Shown here in pieces: positions 21,402-33,171 of a DNA stretch of 64,000 bases (position 1 is the first letter of the stretch; the number at the start of each line of letters is the position of its first letter). Below the pieces are notes generated by a model. That model was not told the origin of the DNA and did not search any database. It saw nothing but the letters and a program-made list of their open reading frames with translations. The position numbers and the translations under genes are program-made. The stretch comes from Cryptomeria japonica (lineage: Eukaryota; Streptophyta; Pinopsida; Cupressales; Cupressaceae): assembly GCF_030272615.1 (NCBI RefSeq), contig NC_081406.1, positions 169,167,861 to 169,231,860 of the forward strand, read 5' to 3'.

Positions 21402-24086
21402 ATGCCTTCTAGAGGTAGAGGTTGTTAGACAATTCAAATAGCCGGAAGATGACTAAGGGGGGGGGGGTGAATCAATTGTCACCAAATTACCGGAACGTTA
21501 AGAAATTAAAACTTTAATACCGAAACTCAAAAGATCAATACCGGAATGCATAAACCAATTACCAAAATAGAAGATATACCAATTAAGCACAAGCAATAAT
21601 CAGAGAATAAATACCATCCACATGACACCAATATTTGTATGTGGAAAACCCAGTAAAGGAAAAAACCATAGTGGGAAGCCTACCCACAATCAGATAATAG
21701 TTTTGCAACAAGTATGTGATTACAAATAGAGGGGCCTGCACTTGCAGGAAGGCCAATAGCCTAGAGCACACTGCTCATTACAAAAGGAGTCTCACTAACT
21801 ACATAAAAATCCAGACTACAATCTGGAAGAATGAATGAATTGCAATGATAGCATCTCATATGGCTGAGTACAATGTTGTTTAAGCTCAATACCAAAGTAC
21901 TAAATCCTCTTACATAAACCCAACTTGATCACCAATGATCGACCAAATCTTTTGTCTTAATGATTAATACATTGTTCGCTCCTTACATATCCATTCCATA
22001 TCCCTTACATCATATGACCTATAATGAGATCTTACATCAAATATATACAAACCCTCGACCACAAGCAATAAGGTCGACCACTAGACAATAAAGCAATTAC
22101 ATAATTACAAAAATGTCAGCTTGATACCAAACAAATAATATCCAACCCATAAGAAATCTTAGAAACACATCGAGAAGTCCAATCAACATGTTACATTAAG
22201 CCGGTCCATAACCTAGATAAACCGAAACCCAATTTAGGTCCACACACGCTAGAGCAATGATCCCAATCAACTAAGTCTCGAACACGATCATCATCAACAT
22301 CCTGAATCTCCACTAGAAACCGCACCAACACCACTTATGCATAACATCAAAGATCTTCAACAAAGCTCTTCCGGTGAAACCCTCGTTGGAACAACAAACC
22401 AAGCTTACTAGCATACAAGATATCATCCAATCACCAAATCGAAACTAGCTGACTGAACATGAATCTGAGTAGCATGAATAAGACAATTCCATAAGCCAAA
22501 CATATTGGAGCATACCGGATCATCATGATCTAATCCAACCAGAAACCAAACAACCTATCGGGACTAGAAGGACACTGGTAAACAACCAAAATAGCTAGTG
22601 TTGGCATCAATGACAAAACATCAATGCAACACATAATCAATTCCTCCAAATGGCCAACAGAGGTTGTGGTCATGTTCATGGTGTTCGCATGGCTATTCGA
22701 AGGAATCCTTGGCCTGAGGTTTCTGAAGAGTCACGCCATGAGGAACAACAACATGAACAATAGGTGGAAGGAGCGCAAGATGGTGATGCGATTCCACAAT
22801 TGCTTAATGTGCTTTAGGGACTTCTTTATCGGTTGGGTCCATGATAGGAGGTGAATCAGCAAGAAGGATCTCATCATGATAGTCGTCAGGATAGAGAGGT
22901 AGAGTAGGGATGAGTGAAGGAACATTTTCATTCACCTTGAAGGAGAGTTGATGCAGTACCTCATCAGGGTGTGGTTGCAACAAGTCATATGAGGGATCTT
23001 ATGAGGACTCAGCCTCTTACTTTTGATGGCTTAGGCAGTGGTATGGAAGCAGAGACTTGGTTGCTGGAATTGGGTAGGTGTTTCATTATGCACCTGTGTA
23101 GTAGTAACACTAAGGAAAGGTGTGCAATTATGCATCTTCATGATTTTGCGACGACATGATGGCATATGGAAGAGCAGAAGTTGCACTTGGACATTGCGAC
23201 AATTTCATGGGAGTTATTTATAGAGTGGCTTCGTGCTTGATTCCTTTCAGAGCATTGGAGGCAAAGGAAGGATAATGAGTTTCACAATTTGAGACAATGG
23301 GATATGACAATTGAGCAGTAGGATCGTAGGTTCTTTGAGCTTAGGCAGTATGTTGGGATAGTGGATGATGAGTCAATGTTGATTCAACACTTTGTGAGAG
23401 GTTTCAGTGATCGTATTGGTGGTGATGTTCAAATGCATGAACCTAAGACTTTGGAGACAACTATAGAGAAGGCGTAGATAGTAGAGGAGAATCTTGCTTT
23501 AGCTTTAGGTGGTGCGATAGGTGGACAAACAATTAGTGCTCTAGTTTTGGGGTCAGTTGTGAGAGGTGTGCAGTCGCAGGTATCAGGATTTGCTAGGAGT
23601 AATCCTCCACCATCAAAGGGTGAACGTCATTAGCAAAAGGAGAACTCTAAGGGTCAAGATGCTTCCCACAGACATGGATCATAGGCATATAGAGAGCGTA
23701 GTAGGTAGCATGCTATTGATTTTCATGCTAGTTGATCGATGCAGAGTTCTTAGCAGAACTCTAGTGGAGATGGCTTTTAGCAAGCTAGTGCACCTTCAGT
23801 CATTCATGGTTTTACCAGAGGGAATTGTTTCACTTGTGGTCAATAGGGACATTATGTGAGAGATTATTCTCAATAGCCTACTCAAATGTCAATTCAGAAA
23901 CCAGCGACATTAGAGCCCACTGTTGATGATGCAGGTAGATCTCATCGCATATTCGCAGTGACAGATGATCATCAAGGTGTGCATCATATTTTAGCTGTTG
24001 AGGCTTCACATCATGCTAGAGAAGTTTTTTTTCGTGATCGTGCACATTCTACAGCATTTGGAGTTGATCCTCTGGGTTCACGATAG
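21402..24086 (+). pseudogene. Gypsy-type gag, split by a solo LTR
   Basis: The ATG at 21402 opens MPSRGRG. The frame is interrupted at 21422 by a solo LTR and resumes in phase at 22665 (CGHVHGVRMAIRRNPW). The capsid core follows: QPLTFDGLGSGMEAETWLLE near 23005, then FHNLRQWDMTIEQ and LIQHFVRGFSDRIGG near 23390. A zinc knuckle (CFTCGQ, stop, GHYVRDY) lies near 23827-23868, with the last Cys replaced by Tyr. More than ten in-frame stops but no clear frameshift occur, so decay was by substitution. At 23157-23159 a TGA stands where related gags have the first Trp of a WWHMEEQ-type motif. The C-terminal text (SHRIFAVTDDHQG) is typical of plant Gypsy gag ends. Nothing resembling protease follows before the polypurine tract at 24206. 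Confidence 0.82.
21423..22659 (-). mobile_element. Solo LTR inserted in gag
   Basis: 1237 bp, TGTTAGAC to GGCCAACA, flanked by the target duplication GAGGT (21418-21422 and 22660-22664). The gag frame is restored exactly when it is removed. The minus orientation is inferred from the pyrimidine-rich 'gattcacccc...ccttag' block close to the end, a layout shared with the LTR at 48580-49771. No internal region remains, so LTR-LTR recombination is likely. Confidence 0.9.
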
Positions 24087-24205
24087 GGTGATGGTAAGGC
24101 CCCAATGGGTCCTTAGTGATATTTCTCCAGTGATTGGGAGGATGCAGAGCAATTGAGAGAGTTGTTTCCCTACTTGTTTCAGGCTTCAAGGAGTAAGCCT
24201 ATGCC

Positions 24206-24217
24206 AAGGGGGGAGGA
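24206..24217 (+). promoter_or_regulatory. Polypurine tract
   Basis: aaggggggagga directly before TGTAGTGTCC, the inferred 3' LTR start. Confidence 0.78.
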
Positions 24218-25000
24218 TGTAGTGTCCCTCCCTGATTTATCTTTTCCTTTTGTGCTTTGATAGACTATTTTGTCATACCATAGACCATTTTGTGATGCTT
24301 GGATTAGGCTATTATGGATTTACATGTGATTTAGATGATTTATCTTGGATATTAGACATATTATTGTGCATTCAACACTATTATTTCATGTGGTTGATGA
24401 CACTATGGATTGTTATATGGTTATTATGATGATAGGTGCTCATTTGATGACTTATTATGATTATAGGTGCTCATTTGATGACTTATATATATATCGTATA
24501 TATTGTATCATGGCTTTGTGGATGCAAGATTTGTAGGTACCAGATATCGGCTCCACCTGGCTTCATGGGTCTGAGTGTGTCTTATCCCAATGGCAAGTTG
24601 ATCGAAGATGACATAAAATCTCATTCTACACTCTAGGTTTAAGATTGATTACCCTTGTCAGTTTACAATCTTGGTCTGAGTCATGGTTAGTGTGTGTCAT
24701 GTTTTCTTTGATTATTTTTATAGTGGCTTGCCTTGTGTAGTTTGGTTATTTATTAATTATTATATTAAATTAATTTATATAGTTTAATAATGTTAAATTA
24801 AATTTAAAAAATCAATATAGTTTTTAATTAAGGTAAAAATAGGTTTTGAAGGGGCCCCGAAACCCTTTACAGACATAGCTTAACAGAAAAAGCAACAAGA
24901 GACAAAAAGGAACAGGCCAACGAAAAGCCAACAGAAAACCATAGAAAACCGACTAAAGCCCCACAAAGCCAGCAAAACCAGCCAGACCCAAGAAGAGAAA

Positions 25001-26533
25001 CTAATTGATTTTTTTCAGGGCATTAGCCAGGGTGTTGCTAATCCCATGCAGATCTTTGATGTTATCCCTAAGATTTGGGAGATCCTTAGCAGAAGAAGCC
25101 ACAACTTTCTTGGCACTCGCCCTGGTCCTCTTAGCAGCACCACCAACCGGAGTAGCTTCACCATTGCCAATCTGGATAGTCTCATCATCCATGTCAAGTT
25201 CCACCACCAATTTAGGAGAGCTGGTATGATCAAAGACCTTAGCAATATCCTCCAAGTTTTTAGTGATAGTTGTCAAGATATTCGGGATAATGCCTAGCAA
25301 ATTTTTCATGGCCTCTCTCCCTTCTTCTAGCAATTTAACCTTCTCCTCCATATCTTGCTTCCATTTTATCTGCTCCCTGTCATCATTCTCCCTCTTCTCA
25401 TCTGTGTTTTTCCCCTTTTTTTCTAGGTTCTTCAAGAGTTCATAGGTCCATCTGTCATAATCTAGTCTCACCTTAGTGAGTTTTTTAAGGTTATCCAGGA
25501 ATAACCCTTTATCCGCACTTTCCTTGTCCTCGCTTAAATTGTCCTTAGTCATATCCTTCTCAGGTTCCTTGTTCCTTTCCCTCTCAGAATTTGCATCTAT
25601 TTCCTCATTATCCTTGTAATCCACATCCTCCATAGGATGGCTATTGTCCTTGCCAGGGCAGTCACTGTGGATAAGGCTTTCATTGTCAGACTTATTATCA
25701 CCACTTTCTTCCTCAATACCCACCTCCTCATCTTTCTAGTTGTCTTCACCATCAGAATCATCTGTGTCCATTTCACTGCCTTCTTTTTCAATTTCCTCTG
25801 TTTCCATCCCAGGGGCATTCTTTCTTTTTTTGCTAGAAGACGCCTTCTCCTTGCCGAAATTGCCTCCCTCCATCTTTCTCTTCCCCGGAGAGGCGGATAA
25901 CCTCTTGTTTTCCAGCAAGGTGAGGGTTTTACAGTGCTCATAAATGAGCAACAAAGGCCCGCAATGGAGAACTGGACTTGAGGGATTCTTACTGTGTTTA
26001 TTGAGGGACCTAAAAAGGTAGTAAGGTAGGGATACATTTTTGTCATGTCTGAAATGGTTTAAAAGAACAAAGTGGTAGGTGTGGGCCCTAGAGAATCAGC
26101 CCTCAACCGTGATATATTCCATTATAGCATTCAAAACCCAGCCCCAGATTTTCTTGATATCAGCAGCTTCATAGTAACCCCCTGTGGCTTTGCCAGTTCT
26201 ATCCCTCTCTTTTTCCTTTTGCGGGAACAGAATAACCACGTTGTTGGAGACTTTAAGGTCTCTAAAAAAGTTAAGCCCAGTATGGGGCATGCCAGTCATA
26301 GTAGCTATGAGGCCCGTGTCCAACTTGAACTTAACCCCATAGATTTTAAAGGATCCATTACACCAATTTTCAAAAATTTTGGAAACGGCGAGATTTACCC
26401 TACCTTTGTCATAATCCACTAGCTTCTCCATAAAGCTTGTGAGGGACCCTTTTTCCAACTTCGCCCACACTTTTGGCATCACTTTCCATGTTGACGTATT
26501 ATATGGTTCCTCGCTCCTTAAATCTCCTCCCAT
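25001..26533 (-). pseudogene. Unknown 510-residue protein: globular N-part, acidic coiled-coil C-part
   Basis: The ATG at 26531-26533 (MGGDLRSEEP) has an in-frame TAG two codons upstream, which supports the start. The frame ends at TAG 25001-25003 and has two internal stops (TGA 26096-26098, TAG 25736-25738) but no frameshift. Residues 1-200 look folded and include KIYGVKFKLDTGLIATMTGM and KKIWGWVLNAIMEY. Residues 200-330 are highly acidic and Ser/Lys-rich with a basic KKRK patch. Residues 330-420 are probably coiled coil. A Lys/Arg/Ala-rich tail follows. No enzyme motif is seen. The TG.P motif in the N-part recalls plant transposon-associated proteins and resembles the large ORF at 51737-55087. 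The function is unknown. Confidence 0.6.
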
Positions 26534-26702
26534 CTTCTAATTTGGATTATCAACTATGTTCATCTGCAAACTCAACACTTCTTTCCTATAGTTACTCGAG
26601 ATTTTGAACTAGGTGACCCACAAAGCGTGCGGTGTATTATAAGAAATGGTTGGGGATCTGCCACTTTGCCAGGTAATAATTACCTTTCCATCAAGGCATA
26701 AA

Positions 26703-27052
26703 TTATTCATATTCTCTGTCATGATTATGCGGTCCTTCCCTCCCCATATATTTGTCCTTTCTAAGGAGCTCTTTAATGTTTATGTTGACATCTTCCCTGT
26801 GCCAAATCATTTGGGAATCAGAATTAACACCTAGGTTCACCAGACAGTCTGTGACCATTTTTTTTTTTCTAAAGGCATGTTGAATTATAATATCTTTAAA
26901 ACTAGCAATAATTTCCTTAGCTTTCATGATAATATTTTCAAATGACCATGATGGCTCCTACTCCCCCTTCAAACACTTAATAATATTAAGTGAGTCTCCC
27001 TCGAGCCATAATTTATCATGATTAAGATTCTTGGCTATAATTAAGGTGTTCA
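26703..27052 (-). pseudogene. LINE RNase H fragment
   Basis: The minus-strand frame reads LNTLIIAKNLNHDKLWLEGD (about 27052-26993), SLNIIKCLKG, a TAG, then SWSFENIIMKAKEIIASFKD, IIIQHAFRKKKMVTDCLVNL and a C-terminal tail ending at a TAA just above 26700. LEGDS carries the third catalytic Asp, and the HAFRKKK...TD part corresponds to the end of plant LINE RNase H, where Asn and Ala replace part of the usual N..AD motif. The first two catalytic residues are missing because the copy is truncated at about 27055. It would be the end of a LINE ORF2. A second ORF follows about 170 bp downstream on the same strand, which is unusual. Confidence 0.68.
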
Positions 27053-28234
27053 GAAAAGATTAATATAGTTTATAATAATTAATTAAATGAATATTTGGTA
27101 GAATATGTAATGATAAGTATTGATAAATTAATATTAATATCATCATTTGGTAAGGAAAGGTTTTATTATTAATTAGAATATTTATTTATATAAATAGTCT
27201 TTGACTTATTATTGTGGCTTTAATTTAATATAGCCTTGGTTTATTTATTTATTATTGGGATTTTATATTTATTTGTGCCCATGGTTTTATGAGTTGTTTA
27301 TATTATTACTATTATTCTCTTTTTACTCTCTTGGGATGTTTGGTAGATTATTTCTACCTACCCTATTATTCTATTGGTTATATTTTTGGGTAAGTAAAGT
27401 AAATAATATTTTATTTTTCTTACCTTGGATTTTGAGATGCTTGGTAAGAAATTTATTATTTGGTAATATTTTGTTTGGTAGGAATTTTCTATAGTTTAAC
27501 TTTTGATTTTCTATTTATTTGGCTTCCTTAGGATGTTGTCGGGTTGGTATTTTCTGGGATTTTTACTTGCAAGGTAGGCTTTTCGAATGCATTTTTGCTA
27601 GAGTTGGATTTTGGATCTTGGAAGGAATTTGGATTTGCTTGGCTTGTGGATTTTCTTCATCAATTCTTGTTTCTGTGTATTACCAGGTTGGAGGTTTTTA
27701 CTTCAGCATTTTCAATTTGGAAAGATTGTCTTCTCCGTGTATTCTCAAGAATTAGGGGAAAATAATTTATTAGTATAGATTTGTATAGTTGACTTATAAA
27801 ATATTTCCTTACATAAAATCTAACCTATGATTTAAATTTAGGAAATGGGAAAAACAATTTGGGGTTATGGTTGTTGTCATGAATATACAACTCGGTATTT
27901 TTGTCTATGATGGAGTCTTTCTCTTTTATCTCAATTATTGATTGAAATGTGTTTAGTTGTAGTTTTGATGGAGTATTGTCCTGTATTGGGTTCTCTATGA
28001 GTTGTAAGAGGCTTTTGGTAACTCCATTTTTGTGAAGTTTGGGTTTTTGTTGTGTAGTGTTGGAATGGAGAATTCTTCCTAATTATTCTATGTTAATTTG
28101 ATTTGTTTACGTCTTTCTTTTGGTATTGGTTGGGCATCACTTTTCAGTCTGATTTTGAGACTTATATCTTTTTCTTTGATTTTTAATTTAAACTCGTAAT
28201 TTTATTGTTTATCCATGTTTTTTGTCGTCTAAGT

Positions 28235-28440
28235 CATATGTGCTAAAACAAGGGTCATATGCGCTAAACAAATTGTTATATGCATCATTCTGGTGATTGT
28301 ATGCGCTATTCTGGTGATTGTATGCACTATTTTGTCTTTCATATGCGTCAAAGTTCTAGTCATAAGCATTGAAACATTAATCATATGCACTGAGTAATTA
28401 GTCATATGTGCTATAATAAGTATCATATGCACTATTATGT
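28235..28440. repeat. Iterated CATATGCGCT-like motif array, copy 2
   Basis: Variants of catatgcgct recur near 28234, 28255, 28278, 28299, 28319, 28340, 28381, 28402 and 28426. This is the partner of the array at 19399-19610, with one extra unit (catatgtgctaaaacaaggg) at the left edge. Confidence 0.78.
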
Positions 28441-30076
28441 GTTGTCTATATTATTTTGCCTTCTAGAGTTTGTAGTTTGATCTTTTGGATTCTCAGTTTG
28501 TTTAGGGGGTTTTCCCAAAGGCCATGTTGTGTTTATGAGTGCTCTTGGTTGTCTGGAGGAGATTTAATATAATATTTGATTATTCGTTTGGTAAGAAGAT
28601 GTATAATACCTTGCTACGATGATGGTTCTTTTCTTTATGAGATTTATGTAACCATGTTGGATTGTGTTATTGGCTCAATGTGTATTTATGATGTTCTATC
28701 TTGGTTAGCTGGATTTGTTTTATGAGCTTTATTATTTAAGTAGGGGGAGTGGGTTTCCATGAGTCTATCGAGGTCACGAGGAATAGGCTACTAGGATTCT
28801 TGAGTAAGAGAGCTGGGGTCTAGACTGATTGGATAGCTTATTGGAGTTTTCCATTGTAATTGATAAGTGATAATATAATAATTAATCTTAGGTAGAGTAA
28901 CTCATCTAAACAAGATAATAAATGTGTTGAGCGGTTCCTATCTCATGGATTGGATACCGGAGTGAGGTAGAGGATTTGGTAACCGGGTAAACTGAACTTC
29001 TTGATTTCTTCAAAGGTTGAGAAGGTTCTGCATGTGTATCCTATGTGGTAGCATGTGATGACACTCTTTCGCTACATGTTGATTCTAGTTCCTTTTATCT
29101 TGTTATTGAATTGCCTCTAGAGTTCTCTTGGTTGTTTGGTATGTTTCTCCTTGGGTGAGTTAGAGTTGTTTTCTCCTTGGTTGATAGGTGTCAGCTTAGA
29201 TCTAGCGTGTGCATGGAATCTTGTGTCATCTCCTAGCACGGGGGGTGGTTCCTTTGGTTTCACATGGTCAGATGGTTGGTGTCTTTCTTCCATCGAGATG
29301 TTCTTCTATGGATGCTTGTGTGGATGTGGGTCTCTTATCTCTTCAGTTCATGGATGGATATTTGTAGCAGCTTATTGATCATGATTCATTTGACATCTAT
29401 ATGTAATTGTAAATGAGAGTCTTGCTCATTGTTGTAAAAACATTGTAATCATGTATCTAGCAGATGCTATTAGGAAAATGGCGTGCTATATGTATCTTGA
29501 GAATGATTCATTAATTAGAAATATTGACATTGAAATATGGATGTGTACCTTATATTTAGATGATGTAATTGGTTCATATTGTTATGGTTAAATGAAGGGG
29601 TAATTGGTATTGATATATGATTGTGATGCTTAAGGAAATGATTGTTTGGGTTTAGGAGTATTTGGTATTGGTGCTTTAAAATGAACTTAATGGGAAGGTT
29701 AGAATAATCATAGATCTTTGTAGGATAAAGTAATGAATTCTTGTATGGTTGTGTGAAAGGAATTAATGATAGTAAGTTAGTTTCATTTTGGATTATGGAA
29801 GTAAATATGTTATCATGTTTAGAATAGGATAAGTGGTTAGTTAAGTAATGACATTGAGGTACCCTAGGGAAGGTAAATGATTATTATTTTTTAAATCTGC
29901 TTGCGAATTATGGTTTGTATGTTATGTCTATGAAGTGTAATTGTTGTTGTGGTAAATGCATATTAGTATTTGATTATGTATGTTGCATTAGAGTATATGA
30001 TGTTTAAAAAAAATTGTTATCGCTATTTTGCATGTTAGTTAGTGTATTTCTCTAGGGTATTTTGGTGGGCATTACA

Positions 30077-30640
30077 TCCATAAAAATAGATCACTTATCT
30101 CTAACTAACACATCTAATAAATTGCTAAGTATCATAGTGAAAGTGATCAAAGCTACCCATGACGCTATGGAAACCATATCCAATCCCTCAAAGAGATTTT
30201 CCTATGACTGACAAATTCAACTTATTAAAAAAGAATTGGAATAGATCCACTTGCTTCAAATCTGCTATAGGAATACTACATGTTGATTACATAATGGCTA
30301 AAATTCCACTACAAGTCCACATCAAGATTACTACAAGTTTGCTATAAGAAAAATCTGTATGTATCATGGTTACCCATATGAAAGTTTGACCAAGAAAATC
30401 TAATACTATTTATGAGAACCAAAGACCATCGATCTCTAACTAACAAGTCCACATCACTAACAAAGCTCACACTAAAATTTATCTAGAGCTACTCACGATA
30501 GCATGATAACCATCCACGTGACAAATTTACAAGAACAACAATGTCATGTTAAAACTACATACATGTCTATTTATGAGTTTTTTATAGAATCATCATTCTA
30601 ATCAACTTGTTCTTAATAGAATTTGTTTAAATTAATATCC
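30077..30640. other. Non-coding interval between two elements
   Basis: No gene is seen. Loosely repeated phrases such as 'actaacaagtccacatc' and 'ctacaagtccacatc' occur. The N-terminal gag and 5' LTR of the following Copia copy are not recognisable here. Confidence 0.45.
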
Positions 30641-32437
30641 ATGTAGAGCCTCAACAAAGAAGCTATAGAAGAAACTTAGTGAGATATATCAAGGCAAAAT
30701 TTTAGTGAACACGATTTTTGTGAAGAAGAAATTGTATTCATTGAGAATGGAAGAGGGAGGACATATTACATACCACCTAGAAGCATTATATATGTTGGTG
30801 GCTCAATTGGCATTTGTAGGTGTCAAAATGGATGAGGAGGAGAAATGTCAACCCTTGCTTTTTTCATTGCCTAATTCGTGGGATTCTTTTGTTATGACTA
30901 TCAGTAATACTTATATTATTTTGAAGAGTAAAGATTTGGTGGGTTCAAGTTTCTTTCTGAAGAGATGAGGAGGAAGATATCCATCAATGCCAATGAAGCC
31001 CTATTTTTTTGTGGAAGACCTAAGGAAAAGGGCTAGAAGAATGTGAAGCATAATAAATCCAAGTCCAAGGGGAGATCCAAATATCCTCGAAACTCCAAAC
31101 TTGTTTGATAGATTTGTGGTAATCTTGAACACTTATGTAAGGAGTGCAAGGAAGAACATAAGAAAAAGAAAAAAAAATATTTATATTTTGAGTTTGAGAA
31201 AGAAGATGGTGATGTATTCATTATAGATTTGGCCACTCATGAAGGTAATGATGCATGGTTAATTGACATAGGTACATATTTTCATATGATCTATAATAAA
31301 AATTAGTTTTATGAATATGAATAATTTAATGGAGGTAAGTTGTACACGGGTGATCAATATTATTTTAATATTGTTGGTTGTGGTAAATTTAAAATCAAGT
31401 TTCTTGATGGTACAATAAAAAGGATTAATAGTATATTGCATATCCTTGGACTAGCACAAAATTTGTTATTTATGAGAAAATTAATAGATACGAGTATCTA
31501 GGTAGATCTTTTTTTATGCAGTATGCAAAATAGTTAGAGGTGCTATGGTGATTGCTAACGATGTCATATTTAGCATATTGTATAAGCTAGATGTATACAC
31601 TATTGATTGTAATAGTGATTATATGAAAATTGAATCTATGAATACTTCATTGGAAGAGTTGAGGGTTTTACCTTAAGCAGATGGTCATGGCTTTTGGGTA
31701 CCTAAGGGTGCTAATTCTTGTAAATCGAAGTTGCTTGTTGTTAAGACTATGTTCTGGTACTAGAGACTTGGCCACATTAGAGAAAAGGGTCTGAGGACCT
31801 TCAAAAATAAAACCCTTTTTGAAAGTTTGAATGGTTGTCATCTTCATTTTGATTTTCGTGAAAATTGCCTTTATACAAAATAAAAGTACATCCAATTTCA
31901 CTTTGAGTTCTCATAAATCTTGTGGTGTGATGGATCTTATTCATTTTGATGTGTTTGGTCTTGTAAATGTTCCTACCATTACAAAATCCACACATTATGT
32001 TTCATTTATTGATTATTATAGTAGAAGGACATGAGTTAATTTTATAAAGAGTAAATATAAAGTTTTTAGTTGATTTAAGGAATTTAAAGCAATGGTTGAG
32101 TCACAAATTAGAAAGAAAATAATATGTTCGATGATTTGTATTTTGTAATGACATTAAATTTTTCTCTAATGATTTTGATAGCTTTCATAAAGATTGTGGC
32201 ATTCATAGATAGAATAAAAAATTGTATTCTCCACAAATAAAATGGAGTTGCAACACGAGTGAATAGTACACTAATGGAGAAGGCTAAGAGTATGTTGAGT
32301 GGTGTTGGTCTAGAGAATTGTTTTAGAGTTGAAGTTATTTCCACCACTTGCTAACTGATTAATAGGTCTCCTTCATCATCTCTTGTTGATAAACACCTAT
32401 GGAGGCATAACCAAGTCATAAGCCTTCATTAAGACAT

Positions 32438-32498
32438 CTTAGAGAGCTGATTATCTTTGTAATAATTTTTTCATTACAAAGAGAATCAACTCTCTAAG
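32438..32498. repeat. Inverted repeat (26 bp arms, 9 bp loop)
   Basis: Arms 32438-32463 and 32473-32498 pair with two mismatches. The hairpin marks the left junction of the insert in the integrase. The second arm is also the beginning of the 105 bp direct repeat. Confidence 0.88.
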
Positions 32499-32576
32499 AA
32501 AAACCTACTATCTAGAGCCAAAATTTGCCTTGATGGAGTCATGGACTACTGTATACCTTGGTTCACCTCTTTATTT
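32472..32576. repeat. 105 bp direct repeat, copy 1
   Basis: It begins cattacaaagagaatcaac. It is repeated at 33069-33171 with a few substitutions and a small indel. Confidence 0.9.
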
Positions 32577-33068
32577 AGCACACATAACCACCTTAGAATG
32601 TTATAGAAAGTGTAACTTTACTTCTTTTGGGTGCTTAATGGTCCAACAATTCATTTTCCTACCCAAGTGGAATTTTCATTGAAACTTTAGTTATGGTGGT
32701 GCAACTTATGGGAGGCATAAATTTTGTCTTTCAATTTACTATTATAACATATCGTCTCAAAGAAATCGAGAATGCCAAAAACATCTACAGTTCTATTTGT
32801 CTAATTTTCAAACTTTTTTGGGGATTCTAAGGTCGTCAATTATGAGTTTGAAACTTCATTGGTGAAATTCGTCAAAATGAAAACTTTAATATCTTCTAAA
32901 TGGTGTACGATATTGAGATGATTCTTTCACCAATCATTTTATTTTTCAATTTCACTCTTGGAGTCTATTTTATGTCCATGTGAACCCAAATTGGTTGACT
33001 TACTAAAAATGGCATGTGAATATTTCTGGTCACTTTAAGCTTATGATTTCCCTACACCTCATAAGTGT

Positions 33069-33171
33069 CATTACAAAGAGAATCAACTCTCTAAGAAAAC
33101 CCTACTATCTAGAGCCACAATCTGTCTTGATGGAGTCATCCTACTATATACCTCGGTTCACATCTTTATTT
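33069..33171. repeat. 105 bp direct repeat, copy 2
   Basis: Partner of 32472-32576, 597 bp away in the same orientation. The two copies bracket about 490 bp of unknown DNA. Confidence 0.9.

Larger units (their letters stand above)
24824..27061 (-). mobile_element. LINE-derived insertion with RNase H remnant and unknown ORF
   Basis: Read on the minus strand: an RNase H tail, then a 511-codon ORF, then a T/G-rich 3' region ending ggggccccttcaaaacc near 24845. The outer limits are tentative, from a possible 10 bp target duplication AATATAGTTT at 24814-24823 and 27062-27071. No clear poly(A) tail exists. It sits inside the giant 3' LTR. Confidence 0.55.
19399..30076 (+). mobile_element. Gypsy-type LTR element with giant LTRs and gag only
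   Basis: About 1.84 kb at 19399-21238 repeats 28255-30076. The first copy ends GGCATTACA and is followed, after TT, by the primer site TGGTATCAGATC at 21241. The second copy ends in the same CATTACA at 30076. A polypurine tract (24206-24217) precedes TGTAGTGTCC at 24218, which mirrors CATTACA, so the 3' LTR is read as 24218-30076. Less a 2.2 kb insertion it is about 3.6 kb long. The 5' LTR has lost its first half. The internal region codes only for a Gypsy-type gag with a zinc knuckle; protease, RT and integrase are missing. The gag and LTR each hold a later insertion. Confidence 0.8.
24218..30076 (+). repeat. 3' LTR, about 3.6 kb, interrupted by a LINE segment
   Basis: It begins TGTAGTGTCCCTCCC and ends GGGCATTACA. 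Pieces 24218-24823 and 27062-30076 belong to the LTR. The part from 28255 onward has a matching copy at 19399-21238. The 24218-28254 part has no partner in the window because the 5' LTR is truncated, so its start rests on the polypurine tract and the TGTAGTG/CATTACA ends. Confidence 0.7.

Noticed and set aside
21417-22668. MULE insertion with a 9 bp target duplication (AGAGGTTGT on both sides)
   Set aside because: The TG...CA ends, 5 bp GAGGT duplication and restored gag phase fit a solo LTR better; the longer match is partly sequence of the gag itself.
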